From the NCBI RefSeq assembly GCF_000003605.2, contig NW_003139319.1, positions 62,550-126,549 of the forward strand: DNA of 64,000 nt. The letters are read 5' to 3'. The stretch is from Saccoglossus kowalevskii. Its lineage: Eukaryota; Hemichordata; Enteropneusta; Harrimaniidae. The position numbers and the translations under genes were made by a program. Shown here in pieces: positions 13,805-28,476 of the stretch. Under the pieces are notes generated by a model that saw only the letters and a program-made list of their open reading frames with translations, was not told the origin of the DNA and ran no database searches. How positions within the stretch are numbered: position 1 is the stretch's first letter; each line of letters begins with the position of its first letter.

Positions 13805-15225
13805 ATCCTCGTCGTAAACTCAACCATTCAAATCGCGTGATACTGCAAGTACATTTGAAACGGTCGACACGAGTGCGCTTTTAGCGCAACATCACGAGCA
13901 AAACGTACGGATTCTTTAATTGAAATTATATATGTATTTAATCTATTTGTTTTAATGGGGCCTTTTGGCTAAAATGTAACACCCTTTTATGATCAGCATC
14001 CAAGTTCCTATAAATTTCATTCGAAATTCCGCCTCGGTTCAACTCGTAGGTTTAATTATAACCTAACTATGTTTTCCATAACTGTTATATGTAAATCAGG
14101 GCTCAATATTATTGGAATAATACAGCTACTTAACATACCTCGTCGTATATCCATATAAGGGTCTACTTCGTACATAATTTATCGAACATTCAAACATACA
14201 TGAACATCCATCTAGGATGTGATATGCCGCCTCGTTTCGGATAATTCAGACGAAACTCATAGTTGATGGAAATGAATTCTAAATTACAGCTTTGTATCAA
14301 ATAAATTTAACATAATACATGCAAAGGGAATGTCATTTTCATCTAACCAAACCCAGAGTAAACGGAAACAGGAATTATACTTCTCGGTCTATCCTGTGTT
14401 GGAATAATAATTTCTTTTACAGCAGCGTTACTTGGCAACTACGATCGTTATGGTTACATTACGTATGGGAAACGATCAATATTTACTTACTACATATACC
14501 GATTGATTCTTGAAAAAATAATTATAAGGATAATTATAAAACATTTCTTCTGCATAAATAAATATTACACTGCAAATGCATTGCGTCAGACAAAGAAACG
14601 TGATGTGTATTATCCCTATTGTAAATTTGCAGTTGGGAAATAATGATTTCCGATTACGCAGTTACGGCGGCGTTGTTGTGTTTGCGTTTTTAATTTAATC
14701 AAACCAATAGCAGTACAGTGCAGCAAAGTGCACGGTTGATATCTAATTACATATAACACGCAATTATATAATTAGTGGCTCGCTAATGTAAAGAGCAGGC
14801 TCTCTGTGCCTTAATCAGATTGTCTTGAAACCTTGGCAAGTTCTAATAAATTCGCTGCCACTGTATATCTCCTAATATATGTAAGTGCACGCTTTGTGCC
14901 AACATGATACAGTCGTTTAAAGTAATTTTGGTTAATGTAGTACTGTGTTACTTCATATTGCGAGCTCTCGGTTTAAGAGCAGTGGGAAGTACTTCGTGTC
15001 TCTTGTCTCACAAAACAGGAATCCCCCTGTGGTCGTATTTACGACACACGCGTATACAAGCAGCTGTATTTGCTCTATAGAGATTTTCCTCAGGCTGGGG
15101 GTTTAATACATCCCCAACCATCGAAAAAAAGACACGGTATGTGATCTACATATAATTTGTGGGAGCTTTGTGATGCATTTCTAGGTGCTTGTGCCCGTGT
15201 GTCTTAATATAAGTGTCAGTTACAA

Positions 15226-15327
15226 AAGAGAAAAAAAATCTGGAATGTAATTTAATTTCAAGCTACTTAAATTTGACTTGCACATACTGCGACCATAAAC
15301 TGTCATATTGAACAATATCTGAATTAC
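15226..15327 (+). repeat. Diverged dispersed repeat family, copy 2
   Basis: Starts AGAAAAAAAATCTGGAATGT, continues CAAGCTACTTAAATTTGACTT and ends TCATATTGAACAATATCTGA. Block order and spacing match 12743-12842 with roughly a 10-bp length difference in the middle. No coding potential. Confidence 0.5.
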
Positions 15328-15805
15328 TTGCTACGTTAAACTGCGTATCCACGACTGGCAGGTGTTTGCAGTACGAAAGGAATAAACATAAGAAATGTAC
15401 AAGAAATGTTTTATGTTAGTTTGCAACGTACATTACACACACAGAAAGACACGATATTAAACTCATTGATATTATAATAATATATGTATGTCATATTTTG
15501 ATGTAAATTGTGGATGACAATTTACTCTCGCAAGTGGAATTCTACCTGTTAACGGTAATTGAATTATTTACGGCTTCCATTGGGTTTAAGAAACAGCTCC
15601 GCCATGTTATGTATATCAGAAATAAGAACAATGAACAATGCATATGTGATTTGAGATACGTATGCTACACGGTGAAAAGAACGCGGTTAGCACCATATTG
15701 ACCCGGGTATTCGCTTTAAGTTCGTATTTAGATTGTTTGTAATATTTTTATTTCCCAGTGGTAGTTTATATCGTTGCATTTGTGCTCCCCGGAGAGGCGA
15801 CATTC

Positions 15806-15830
15806 AAAAAAAAAAAAAAAAAAAAAAAAA
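15806..15830 (+). repeat. Poly-A run (25 A)
   Basis: Uninterrupted A run preceded by CGACATTC. It could be the tail of a retroposed sequence, but no retrotransposon was recognised upstream. Confidence 0.95.
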
Positions 15831-18532
15831 CAGCATTCGTAAATATGTATGCTCATATCGATGTACGTCGTAATGTTATTTCTTTTACCAATCAATGCAA
15901 GGTAGATGTTGTCTAATCTATCACGGTTGTTGCGGCGTTACATATAACCGTGGCGCTACGTTGAAATATCATATCGATTGTACCTAATAAATCTTACATA
16001 CAAATTGTCCTCAGAATGAGAGAACGGTCATTTCGTTTTCAAAAAAATGTTATCATATCATTGGAACGGGACAAGAGATGCGAAATGTGCCGACAAACGA
16101 ATACAACACACACACCCTGTAACATAGATATTCGTCGGTGTAATAGAGCTCGAATTCATTATTGAGATGGACAGGCTGACGTGAAAGGGCAAAATATAAT
16201 ATTACACTACATGCACAGTGTAATAAAATACTCGCGAAATTTAATGATTATTCAGTTCATCATGCAAGCCTAGTTGTGTTTTTCTATGCTTACGTCCATT
16301 CCGTTCGTTGACTACATTCTCAGTCCCAACTGTTAATTTCTAAATATTTCCCCCCATTCTTTACATGTCAACGCACACAATCAAGTAGGTACGCTCTCCA
16401 TAGACGAATGCCTAATACGCATGTAGTCATAGTTGTAGAAAAGATCCCACTAAACCATTAACACACACACGAATTCAAAATATAGTAATGAAATATGATC
16501 GAAGATTTCAATCACACATACAAATTACAATATTTTTGGGAGGGTAATGGGTCATTTTAATAATTTATATTTTGAAGTATGAAAAATAAGTTATTCATAA
16601 ATACATAATTGACTTGATCTACGCGTCGGTTTTCTTTTTTCTCTTCGCCCTGGACTACGACACCGCACCATGAGAGTATAGGTCGCATTCTCGCTCATCA
16701 ACAAGTAATGAGAATGATCACAACAAACGTATATAGGTTTACCTCCAAATGTCACCATATAATTATATGTCGTTCTCGAGATCGATGATGGTATACACTG
16801 TCCAATTAACATTCATGTTTGGTCTTTACTTTTTCTCGTTTTGTAGTTTCCAATCAGCGGATATGGATATAATGTGATCGTGTTCTTGTGGTGCAATTAC
16901 CCATTCTCTAATCCACTGCCTTTCACTTTGATTGTTTTTCAGACACCATGTCGACGATGATTAGTTTGTTCGAGATCTTTCGCATGAAAATAGGTTACTG
17001 ATCATTTTAGCAAGGAAATAATTTTTAACAATCTCGTAAATTTGTATTCATTGCTTCAATAATTTTAATAACTGCTGGATTTAGGGTGATTGCATCTCAC
17101 GGTAAAATGACAATTTCCAACGCAAGATGTATGTAGAATAGACGACGGGGTTGCGAAGCACGGTTTATGCAAACTACTGTCAAAGTACTGTCCGTGCGTG
17201 TTCTGAAAGGAATCGAACGGTGTTGTTTCAATGGTACATGTTGTCTCTATGTGCGAGTAACGCCGCTCTTTGAATCAAAATGTCATTTTGTATTTCGTTA
17301 TTTGCTCGTTTTATGTTCGCCCGAAAGGGGTCTACGACGCGCGACGATTGCGCGCATACACACTCAAAATACTCCCCAAAGGAATCATTTTTTTTCAAAA
17401 ATTTGCGGTGTTTGACATCAAATACTCGCCTGTCATACAGTGTTTTGATACAGATAGAAATTTGTAGGACTAGTCAACAGATTGTACGACGTGCTGTAAT
17501 GACACAACAAACACCACGTGATATTAACACCCGCAAGTCGTCCATAATTATTGTTCTCTAAAGCTCTATACAACACCATACTTTTACAATCAACAAGTAA
17601 TCCGCGGAACGGATTTCAGAACGAAACAATTGCTTCTAACAACATTCATTTATATACTTTGGAACATTTCTTAGCTCTAAACCTTCAATCCCACACATTT
17701 CTCGCTCCGATTTGACCATACATTGAAGCGTGGTTGTTTAATACTAGCGCTTGAGATTGTACGCTAACCTTTCTGATTTGGGCGATGTTATTCTCACTGT
17801 ATAACATTCCAGTTTTTAATTAGTAGTTGATGGTATAACTGTCTCGGGTCTTTTATATTATGCAAATATTTATGTGAACAAAGCATTTAACCTGTATATG
17901 TGAAAAGTGACATAAACAGATTTGTGTCCAAGTCCGGCGTACAACTCATCTCGAAGTCAGAATGCTATGAGTATTGTTACGATCATGCTTTAGACATCGC
18001 TTCACAATAGTGCATGTGCACTTAGGGATGTGTAACGCAAAACCGCCGACTATCATGAACACCGGTGGCCTCGAATTTCGTTCACTCATTGCACCGGGCG
18101 CTTCTACCTATGTAAAATGCCAGAGGGAAACGAATATTGATCATCATTTAGGTACATTCAGGATGCGCATACCCCGCGGATAGAATGTCTTGAACCGAAC
18201 AAGGGGTTGCTAATCACAGCTACCGCAAGTCACTATTTTCAGATACTTCGAGGCATGTAATGCTGTCTGAAACGGTCGAATATGTTAGTAGTAGTCCGAC
18301 AATACAGCAAATTGACATTGTTTACACATTGGTAGGGTCTGAATAAACACATTACTTATATCAAAAGCGTTTGTCACGACTCATACGAGATTCTAAAAAT
18401 ATGAAATGGACGAAATCATATAGAACCGCGGGTACAGCGGTTGAAAGCGACCAGATGAGCTTAGGACAACGTGTACAGACGATAAAGACCCTGACTGCGT
18501 TGTTTTGTGAATTCTAACGAAGATTACCGTCT

Positions 18533-18572
18533 GAAAAAAAAACTCTGGAATAAATATTTCAACTTCACAACA
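18533..18572 (+). repeat. Diverged dispersed repeat family, partial copy 3
   Basis: TGAAAAAAAAACTCTGGAAT followed by AAATATTTCAACTTCAC resembles the first 40 bp of the copies at 12743 and 15226. Similarity is lost after that point. The A-run makes chance similarity possible. Confidence 0.3.
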
Positions 18573-18691
18573 GTTATTAATATGTCTGGTGCTATTTTCG
18601 ATTTTTGGTTACTCGTTTGTTTGTCCGACTAGAATCACAGCTTTTCATGAATAATTAATCACATGACACAATGCTTAGTGACGTCAGCTGA

Positions 18692-18775
<84 letters not shown>
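18692..18775. repeat. (TAA)n microsatellite
   Basis: About 28 perfect copies of the trinucleotide. On the minus strand it makes a poly-Leu frame that is not a gene. Confidence 0.97.
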
Positions 18776-18777
<2 letters not shown>

Positions 18778-21700
18778 ATCTGAAACAATGTAGTTTAAAA
18801 CATAATTATATACCCTAGTGCTGCCCAGGGAGATTATAGTGCGTTTATCATTGCCAAGTGTGGGTGAATACGCATCGTGCATATACTACCATGTCTATAA
18901 ACATTTCAATTTCACAAATTGTCTCTATCCACAATTTAAGTTCGATTAGGAAATTCATTTGCGCATATTTATGAAGCTACAGCAAATACATATCTCTGAG
19001 TTCGATATGCTAGCAATGACTGAGTGGCCTTGACTTGTCTTCCCATGCGTCAGGTATGAAGTAAATCGGGTCACGGCGAATATCAAAAATTGATCATGTG
19101 ATTCATGCTAGAGGCGCGTATATACGAAGATGGACTTGCGTGTGGGTGCGCAATCATTGGTTGGAATGAACTAGCCGTCCGCATCGGACTGTAAACTAAT
19201 GAAACAGCGTATGAACAACATTCTGACCACCGCCGTACGCGTGTGTGCGCTAGTGCTGACTTATTGTGCAGGGCATGTTCTTTCAGTACTGATTGGCATA
19301 CACGTTACCTTTGGGACCCTACGTAATATGTGTTGTATTTTAGGGAATAGCGGCTATTTTGTCAGTATTAGAACGATTTTACCATTAGATCATATGGCAT
19401 TCAAGTCGGGGCAATGTCACATGATATTCACACTTGGTCATGTGATAGCTGTTAATTATGTTTTGACCATAGTGGAACCCTGAGATAGCATCCTATTTCT
19501 GCAACCTATTTAGTGCTGGCAACTTTGTGAAAACCTAGGTGAACGTTATTATTGAGTATCGTCATTGAAAAGTGTGATCCGCGAGATAATGTCTTTGTTT
19601 ATAATAGATCGTTCCATAGCAACGCCCTCGGACGATTCCATTCTCGAATGGGGATATTCTACCCTCAGACTGGTGCATAATACATTTTTTTTTAGCAAAT
19701 TTAACATACAGAATAAAACTTTCTCGGGACTTCTGCAAAATTGTATAGGCATATTTAAATTAACATTTGCTAGATTAAACATAATGGGAGTCTGTAAAAT
19801 CGGCGTTGGATATCCATCCGCGCATAAATATTAGGGAATAACATCTACATATCTCACATTTTAGGCTGGTGACATCATTAGGATGAAATAATGTTATAAC
19901 AATTATTTTCAAGAAATATGGATTTTAGAAAGTAACAACAACAAATATTTTGCTTTCACAAAACAATTGAAAAATAACATTTTCAAAATTATGACTAGGT
20001 TGCTGCCTTAGTCAATAAATGCCCGGGGATGTAACTCTCAACGTTGGTGCAGTAATGTTCCCCACATTTGATTATTGAACCAATTAATTATGCAGAAATA
20101 TAATTAATTAAACAAACAAACCAAGTCGTGTATTTTGGCTGAATTAAATTTCCCTGACCTGGTGGCCATAAACGTAGTATCCTTGAAATCAAGCATTTGA
20201 GGGTTTTTAATTGACGGAAATTATTGACTTAGGCATGTACATTAAACTGATAGTCTAATTAACAGAAAATAATGATTTAGTTGCTTTGATAGATTTCATC
20301 TTTTATAATCTGCGCCAATTAACTAATGAATGAGAATTGTGAGAATTCAAATTCAAGGTGGCGAAATTGGCGAATAATGATATTGTAAATACCCACTCAT
20401 TGATAAAAAAGGAAAGGGGTATTTTATTTTATTCGTACTAACATTATTCACATAATAATAAAGTCATGAATAAATTTGCATACTCGTTTAAATATTCGGT
20501 TATAGAATTATTTGTTCCAAAGCGTTTACTCTTGGTAATCTGTAATTCATGCTTGACATTGGTTTTTGTCGCTGTCTTTCATAAAGCGGTGAGCCAACAT
20601 TAGATACGTGAGCGCTGTCAGAAACACCACCGAGCTTTATGTCGAATGGTTATGTGTGTGAAATGTTTCTTTTTGTTAACAACGATACCACGACGTTCCA
20701 TTGACACGTACACAACGTAGGCCAAATGAATGTATACTTTCAATAGAAATTGAACTCAACCATGCATTGATGCAACGTGAAATAAACCAAATACACATTT
20801 TCCGCGATTTTAATTTGTACATACACCATGTAGCTCTATTAGATTTCCAACGACCACCTTCATGCTCGAGCACATACACATCTACTGAGATATGCATTCA
20901 GAAAAACTACAATATATGCAACACTAGTATGCTTTCAAGGGAAATCCAGCAGGAAGCAAACAACAACTATGTTTCATTTATTTATTTTTTTCCCATTCCT
21001 TCGCTTCCCAGTTCAGAATGTGTGCAAAGTCAAGAAATTATTTTTCACTTTCGAGAATACATTTATATAAGTATTGTATTATAAAACAATACAACATCTC
21101 TTAAGACAAATGAAAACAATGATGCCCGCATCATATCATGTTTTATTTTTTGCTTGTATCACGCCTACTGACACTACTTTCTATACTACAATTAGCTTCA
21201 GTCTTTGTTCACGGGCGTTTGACGTCATCCATTCAGGAAGGACGTACAAAGGCCTCTTTTCAGCTGTGTATTGTAACACTTGTTTTGAACAATCATCCAA
21301 TCTCTCCATCAACGAGTTCAATGTTAAATTAATCAGTTTATAAATCGCTGGAAGTTATTTCCAGTTAATGCTAAAAGAAAATCCTCCGATCTCAGTCATT
21401 TCATGTCATCTAGCTGACGGTTTACACATCGATTTACATTCAGTTGAATTGACTCATTTATCGACGAGGCGTGGCAGTGTGTGATATAAGTTCATAATCC
21501 GTACAACTGAAGTCACGACTTGTACCAGATATATTCATCACGTGGGTGTTCGACAAGCGTCGCAGTTTGTACAACACATGAAAGTACGTGATCGGTGAAT
21601 TGATATATGTACCTTGTAAACGACACATACAGCAGTATACTGTGTGAGATGACTTGACCTATCAGGTCTATCTATTCGGCAAAATGCAAACATTATTTAT

Positions 21701-24700
21701 ATCATGACATTCATTCCCAATTGCAAAAACTAATTATTCAAATCGACTATTTTAAGATACTGAAATATACCCATTCGCAAGTACGAACAGTTACCACGTT
21801 AATTTATTTAGACAAATTCTCTATAACGCTTGTTACAATTTCCCGATATTTGACACGTTATAATGCAGCGAGTAGATGGTTTTCTAAAAGTCAAGTAAAT
21901 TAAAACATGCATGCTTAGAGAATGATTGAATTTAACCAGAGCTGTAAGTTATTGGCGGTGTTGTCTTACCAGCAGTGCGTGCGTTTGTGTAATACATATA
22001 ACATTATTCGAGATACGTAATTATAAACAAAAATAATAATGTTGTATATAAAAAATAATTTGAATAATTAGTTTATATCGACTATGTAAAGTATTTACAT
22101 ATAAAAACTATCTATCACTGAATGCGAGCGATTCACACGTATGTTATTGGCTATATAGCGTCTAAAGTACAACAGTCTAAATAAATAGTACACAACAAAT
22201 GTGTGTTTTTCTTGTTTTAACGCGAAAACGTTTCTTAGGTTGAATATGTCAAAGCAATAAATCATTGCAGGCATATTTAAAATGCGTAAAAATAAAGATA
22301 TATACATTGTATTTTCTTCTAATTACCATTAATGTAGAAGTACTTCTGGGCATGCGCAGTTGGGTTTTCCGTTAGTGTGGATTTGACAGTCACGTTCGTT
22401 TGAAACTCTTTATTTTTGATCGCGGGTACGAGCTGAGATTATGGAGTGTTCGTAGGAGGAATATTACGATACTTGTTATCGAAAGGTAATTATTGCTGAT
22501 TGCATTAACACGTTAAGGAATTGCATTAGGTATATTATTTACCGCGTTATATGAGGATCTCCTTAAACTATGTAATTTGTTCTGTTCACAGTTTTGCATG
22601 AAGGTACATGATTTATTGATTCATTCGATCTGCATCTCCAAATTTAATTTCAAAGCAAGCATGGTCAGCATGTTAAAATGCATAATTGTATAAGTTTATC
22701 CATAGCGTATCATAGAATTACGATCGCTGTATTTAAATTGACATTTATATTGTTACCCAACGTCATGTACAATAAGTCCTAGACTGTGTTTCAAAATATA
22801 ATCGCCATTCAGCCGAACTATTTTAAAATAGCAAACTTACACCATTCCCGTCCATTGCTCCGGGCGACTTTAACTCGGCGATACGTCTGGTTACGTCAAA
22901 ATTATATGATTGATTACATATTATACTACACAAAAACCTGCCCAGTTTGTATGCACAATGTACAAAGCAACCCATTAGATAGATCAATAAAATCTGTATT
23001 AGATGGCCACGATACTTCCGATTGTTGGCGTCAAATCAAATATGTTATTGCTACTAAGAATTCTCGTTCTGCAAATCCAATGATTATACGTATGTAATGA
23101 GTTGTATGATGAGTATTCGAGTGTTGTATATCGTCAACTGATACTGTGTTGTGAACCTTGAATTGGAAAAGCGCTGTGGTTCTTTGACAGTGTAGTAGGA
23201 CCAATTATATTGTATTTGTTTATATGTAAATTGATTTAATTTAATAATGGAAATGTACAATACGTCGTGTGTGGTTATTACAAATCACAAAACGCGTGCG
23301 ACGATAAATGATTACTCGTAGCGTGATTTCTTTCATTGCTACATCTTCCACAAAATGAAACACATTTGTGCGTTCCTATGGCAACTAAATATTATCATCC
23401 CAAATACTGTAGTATGTGTGTTATTGTTGTTGTTCAATGTCAGTCACTCACACAATGTCTTGAATTCTCGGGCAAAGAACAGCTGGAAACGTAACGCTCA
23501 AACTGTAGTTGTTATGTGCGCGTTCGAGTTTCGTGTAAATCCCACACACGTCGAACATTAGCGCTAAATCACACTTTGAACGAGAAAGCTAATAATCTTT
23601 ACAAAACACGAAGTAATCATGCTTACTGGTATAATAGATATTATGATTACTGTTCATTTTCACGAACTAGCAAGAACAGATTAAAATCAACGCTCAAGGC
23701 TCTCTGAAGCTGCAATCATGCATCATTTTACCGGGGGTTATGTAATTAGCAGTCGAAGTTGATGACCGTGTTACAACGTCTTCGATTGATTGCGTCTTTT
23801 AACGTGTATATTTACGTTGCATTATTGAAGATGCCACAGATGATAGCATTCAACTTGTTAATGTTAATGATTAAGAATTTGTTGTAGTAGTACGTGCAAC
23901 GTCTCCAACGAACGAACTCCTCTCTAATTGAAGGCCTAGTGATTATTTAGTCTGAACACGCTGCTCTCTTTAAGTAAAGTTCTAAATCAAACAAAATTTT
24001 CAGCTGATTTTGTATAAGTACAATGAGAGTGTAGTTTAATTTAAGATGTATTTCTGTAAATATCTTTGTTACATTATTCTAAAACATTATTCTAAAACTC
24101 ACAATAATTCACACGCCAAGCATGTGAAGTATGTGGACAGGAGATAATCCCATTCGTCTGTATTGCACTCTCCTTTGTTTCCCATCAATATTGTATTAGA
24201 CATCAATTACAAATGGCCGCCGAGATTTCGTTGAGAGCGAGAGTGTCACGAGACTATTCCCCCCTTTTGTCCTTTTCCCCCCTTCCATTCTCCCCTAGCA
24301 TATCGTCCACTGTTGCAAAGCCCATCGTTACATAACATATGAGAATAGTGGGCTTGATGACTGGGGAGAATGGCACCTTATTTGTGGGAAAAACACATGT
24401 CTCGTGGACCTCTCGCTCACAACGAGATATTGACGGCCATTCGCGTTCAAGGTTTACTGCATACACGTAAGGTGGCCAATAAAATTGGCCTTTGTGTCTT
24501 TAGATGGCGCATATGTAATTTAGACTATATGGGATTTGTGTTCGGTTAATGACCTCAGCCTACGTGTTCCTGAGCTCTGTAGCACCGTTCACAACACTTG
24601 TTTTGGGTACTATGCGTAGAACGAACTATAAATATATTGGTAAAACAAAATAAATGTGCCGCATGCATTATTGTTATTTTCGAAATACGTAAGGTATCTC

Positions 24701-27399
24701 CCAAACAGATCAGACCCACTGGCAACAAGATTAATGTCCGTATAGTATCTGACTGTTTATACAGTCTCTGACATAACAACAAAGCCACATCCGGGGAATT
24801 TTGAATTATTGATTAACCATCGTATTATTCACTTTATTCAAACGCCGCAATATCCGAGATGCTGTCTGTCAAATTAAGATTACAAGATTTTGACTCTAAG
24901 AAATTATACATTATACATTATGTCACGATATCAAGGTTGGATCAAGCAGCTGTAGAAAAATTGTCCATTATTTGTTTTCATTTCAGTATCTCATTGATGT
25001 TACGCGAATGACTGATATTGAGAGTTTGATAGAACCATACTGTGGTATAATGCACACAGATTCACACGAACATGTGTATGAAACAAAGAGTATATTCTTC
25101 GATTGTTACTTACAGATTCCGAATCGGACGAAAAGTGTACAGTTTATTTTTGAAAAACATAACCTCTCTGTTGATTACATAAGCACGTTTGGCTCTCCTG
25201 AAACCTAGTGTATCGCGTGATTTGTAGTTTTGTTTTATTATCTCGCCCGGTATTTTGTATATGATAAACTAAATACACCAGAGTACACGGGAACTGATAA
25301 CTGAAGCGTTTTCGAAGATGTAGCATCTCCCGAGATTCAATATGTCATGTGAGATTACGTTATAATATATTCCAAGACAAGTTACATCACACGCGTACAA
25401 AATCCAAAAAAAACCCCGATGATTATGTTCTTTAGAATAAAGAATTACGAAACAATAACATGCTATGTAAATTAAACTGGTAGGTTTTGAAGGAATTTGA
25501 TACACAGTGTTTTACAAAAACGGGACACAAAAAGCTTTGATTTGACGACATTGCGCTTCGAGCTAAGTAATAATGTATTTGTAATACGTCAGTTGTCAAA
25601 CAGAAACACGTCTGCCCATTAATTTGAAAACATATTTGTACCATGAACGTATGTGATACATACTTTTGAAAAAAAAGGTTATATATAGTATTAGGAAGAA
25701 GTGTGACGTGGCGGTTGATGAGTAGGACACACACCTTACGTAATTGAACGCAAGAAACGTTGTTTCATTCGTTGTTGTAGGAAAATTGTTTCATTCCCTT
25801 TGACGTATGCCGCACTTGCTTGTATTCTCGAGTGTCTTCCAATACAATAATGTTCCTGCTTTATTATACATCTTGCAAGAGATTTCAAAATTCGAATAGG
25901 CAATGAGTGTTAATTAATTCATCCATTTTCATTAACATTGTTCAAATACACATTACGCTCATTTGTGCATTGGCGAAATCGATCATAGATAAGTAGTAAT
26001 TACTGTGAAGCCTTTACAAATTTTCTATATAATTCAGTGCCTGGTTTACAACGTTATTACTCATTCGAACAAATGACAGTCTATGAATATGGTTGTATGT
26101 TTATTCGCTAATTTGTCTTTTCTGTGCCACTGAATATTTCGAGATATACCAATTATAGTATGGCTTACACAGATCGCAAATCGTAGAAATGCAAATCACA
26201 AAAATAAAAAAAGTGGATTTCCTCGCTAGTTTCTTACAGCATATTGGGTTGGAAAACTGATTGTCACTGTGTTGCACGTGGACCAGTGCTGTGCACATAA
26301 CACTTTCCGTTACGTATACTATACATATACTTATTTTGGAGAACGCGAAGAGACGTTGAGATTTCTTAGACAGTTTTGTGGAATGCGTGATATGAGGCTA
26401 TCCATTCGATCGTACACGCTCGTACAAATGAATGATAGACAGATAGACAGAGGTGAGATCCCTAACCATTCAGACAAGTGCTTAACCACTCTTTTTAAAG
26501 CTTAGTTTGTGACTGTATGCCACGAGGACCAATTTAAAAACAATCAACATTTTAGAAAAATCGACGAATGTCACCAGGCTGATGACATCGTGACAGGAGT
26601 TCATTAAAATGGAAATATAATTTGACCTCCGCCTGGAAGCCGTATAATAAGTATATATTTGGATAAAGCCTGTCATATATGATATATATAACAAATGTTT
26701 CAAATGGCTAGCCAATAAATATCCAGTATTCACGTAGAAGATAAATAAGAACAGTTTACAATTAAATCGAGGAGATTCTGCTGGGGTGAACATTAACGTC
26801 AAGCTGGATGAAATACTGATTTGACTATGATCTGATTGTATGATTCATTCTGAGATAATACTATCAAGTTAGATACATCAAGCTAGTAAACTATTGAATG
26901 GCTAGTAACACATATAAATTACCTGGAACATTTATAACTGCTAATTCAACTGAGGCGAAAAATAACAAACCATACCAGTACAACCAAAGCACCAACCTGG
27001 TTCAAACCTTGTACGCCGTAAATCCCCAAATTTAGATTAAGTAATAACTATTTTTTTCTAAATCAAATGAAGCTAGCGTAGGATTGTATTTACAATGAAA
27101 CAAAGTTCACATAAAGTGATAAAAAGATGATTAGACATTTCATCAATTTTTCACAGAAATCATCCTAAGAGAGTGACGATTTGATTGGACATGGAAGGCA
27201 TCTTTTAATTGACCACTGAACACTGATGTATTTTTGTGTTGGTATCTGAGTTGAGTGAGGCTTATTCGTATTTATAGTGCGGCATATCTGTGATTTGAAA
27301 ATGAATAGGTATTTATAAATACGTTAGACAATATTGACGAGCATATATATTGTTATTTGATAATGTATAATGATAAATGCATTTAAAACTATGATTCAC
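18776..27399. other. Non-coding stretch, no supported gene
   Basis: The longest frame (127 codons, 20701-21084) has no ATG start and no motif. A 103-codon frame at 22786-23097 contains a CPVC pair but is not recognised. The part near 20.03-20.40 kb has many TAATTA-type motifs and few CpG and may be regulatory. At 24212 a 40-codon frame starts with a good ATG context (ACAAATGGCCGCCGAG). Confidence 0.5.
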
Positions 27400-27560
27400 C
27401 ATGGCAACGCTGTTCTCGTGTCACACTCCTGAGTGAATGAAATTCTCTAATACGCATGCGCACCGCACGATAACAAACACCGCACATGCGTATTAGTTGT
27501 TTTAATTTTGTGAGTTGTCTGTTTTGTCTGAGTTGGTGTGCAGTGTGAAGTAACAAAAAA
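27400..27560 (+). promoter_or_regulatory. Possible upstream promoter segment with palindromic NRF1-like sites
   Basis: This segment about 2 kb before the receptor ATG is richer in CpG than its surroundings. It contains CCATGGCAACG, resembling half of an RFX X-box, then TACGCATGCGCA, close to the NRF1 consensus. The same core returns in inverted orientation at 27482-27496. It could be the promoter or first-exon region of the receptor. There is no direct evidence for transcription, and the distance makes the link uncertain. Confidence 0.2.
27447..27496. repeat. Short inverted repeat, arms about 15 bp, loop about 20 bp
   Basis: Left arm CTAATACGCATGCGC at 27447-27461. The right arm at 27482-27496 reads in reverse complement as CTAATACGCATGTG plus flanking base. 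The spacer is rich in CACCGCA-like sequence. It may be a paired transcription factor site or a small foldback repeat. Confidence 0.7.
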
Positions 27561-28303
27561 AGCATTGAAAATATGTTTTCGTTTATATTTTTAATAGTAG
27601 AATGTTAATCAAATGTATGTAAAAATACATCAAAATTGGTGCAAGCTATTTTTAATGTATAGATTTTCAAATTTACTATATTTTAGTGGCATGTTATTGA
27701 CGAATTTGTTTCAACAGTTGTCTGATTTCAATAATAAATAGTATCAAAAAGGTTACAATTATTGTCGTCTTTGTAACCAATAATCAACCTGCATAAGCCG
27801 TTACTAACAAAACCTCTTCTCATCCAACCATTTCGAGTGATAATCAGTGATCATTACTGAAACGTGAATCGTCACTTTAACTGCGCTCACTCAATTACGT
27901 TCAACGTTAATAACATACCTGCAGAGAGTGATTTTAGTGCCACGTACGTTGACATAAAAGTGATATAAACATCACACTGCTTAAAAAGAAAAGTGAAGCT
28001 CAGCTGGATTATTATCGTACAGCTACATTAATCGTATTTTTTACTTAATTCTCAATATCAAAGTATATTTATCTCGCGACGTGGCACAAATGCCAGGGAT
28101 TTATTGGTGCTTCGAACCTTTAGTTATATTTTTACTATCACTGGTTACGTTTAATGTTATTTGCCAGCACGATACGAAATGACGACAATTTGAAGGTCAC
28201 TGTTAGTTAATAATGTTATCAATATCTTCTTCGTGTCGAAATTCGCTTGATAAAATAATATATCAAAAGTTTAATATTTCAATTCACAAGTAATACGGGA
28301 GTG

Positions 28304-28476
<173 letters not shown>

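Larger units (their letters stand above)
12050..18691. other. Non-coding stretch rich in short dispersed repeats
   Basis: Holds the TA-linked 48-bp unit, two copies of the diverged repeat family, the 165-bp MITE-like element, two poly-G runs and a poly-A run. No exon or RNA gene was recognised. Overlapping short frames at 17167-17561 lack any motif. Confidence 0.5.

Noticed and set aside
18655-18882. Minus-strand frame with poly-Leu
   Set aside because: Translation of the (TAA)n microsatellite.
22786-23097. 103-codon frame with a CPVC pair, suggestive of a retroelement protein fragment
   Set aside because: Spacing of Cys and His residues does not match a family well and no neighbouring domain supports it.
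26995-27012. GGTTCAAACCT, resembling a Pol III B box
   Set aside because: No A box at a suitable distance and no cloverleaf.
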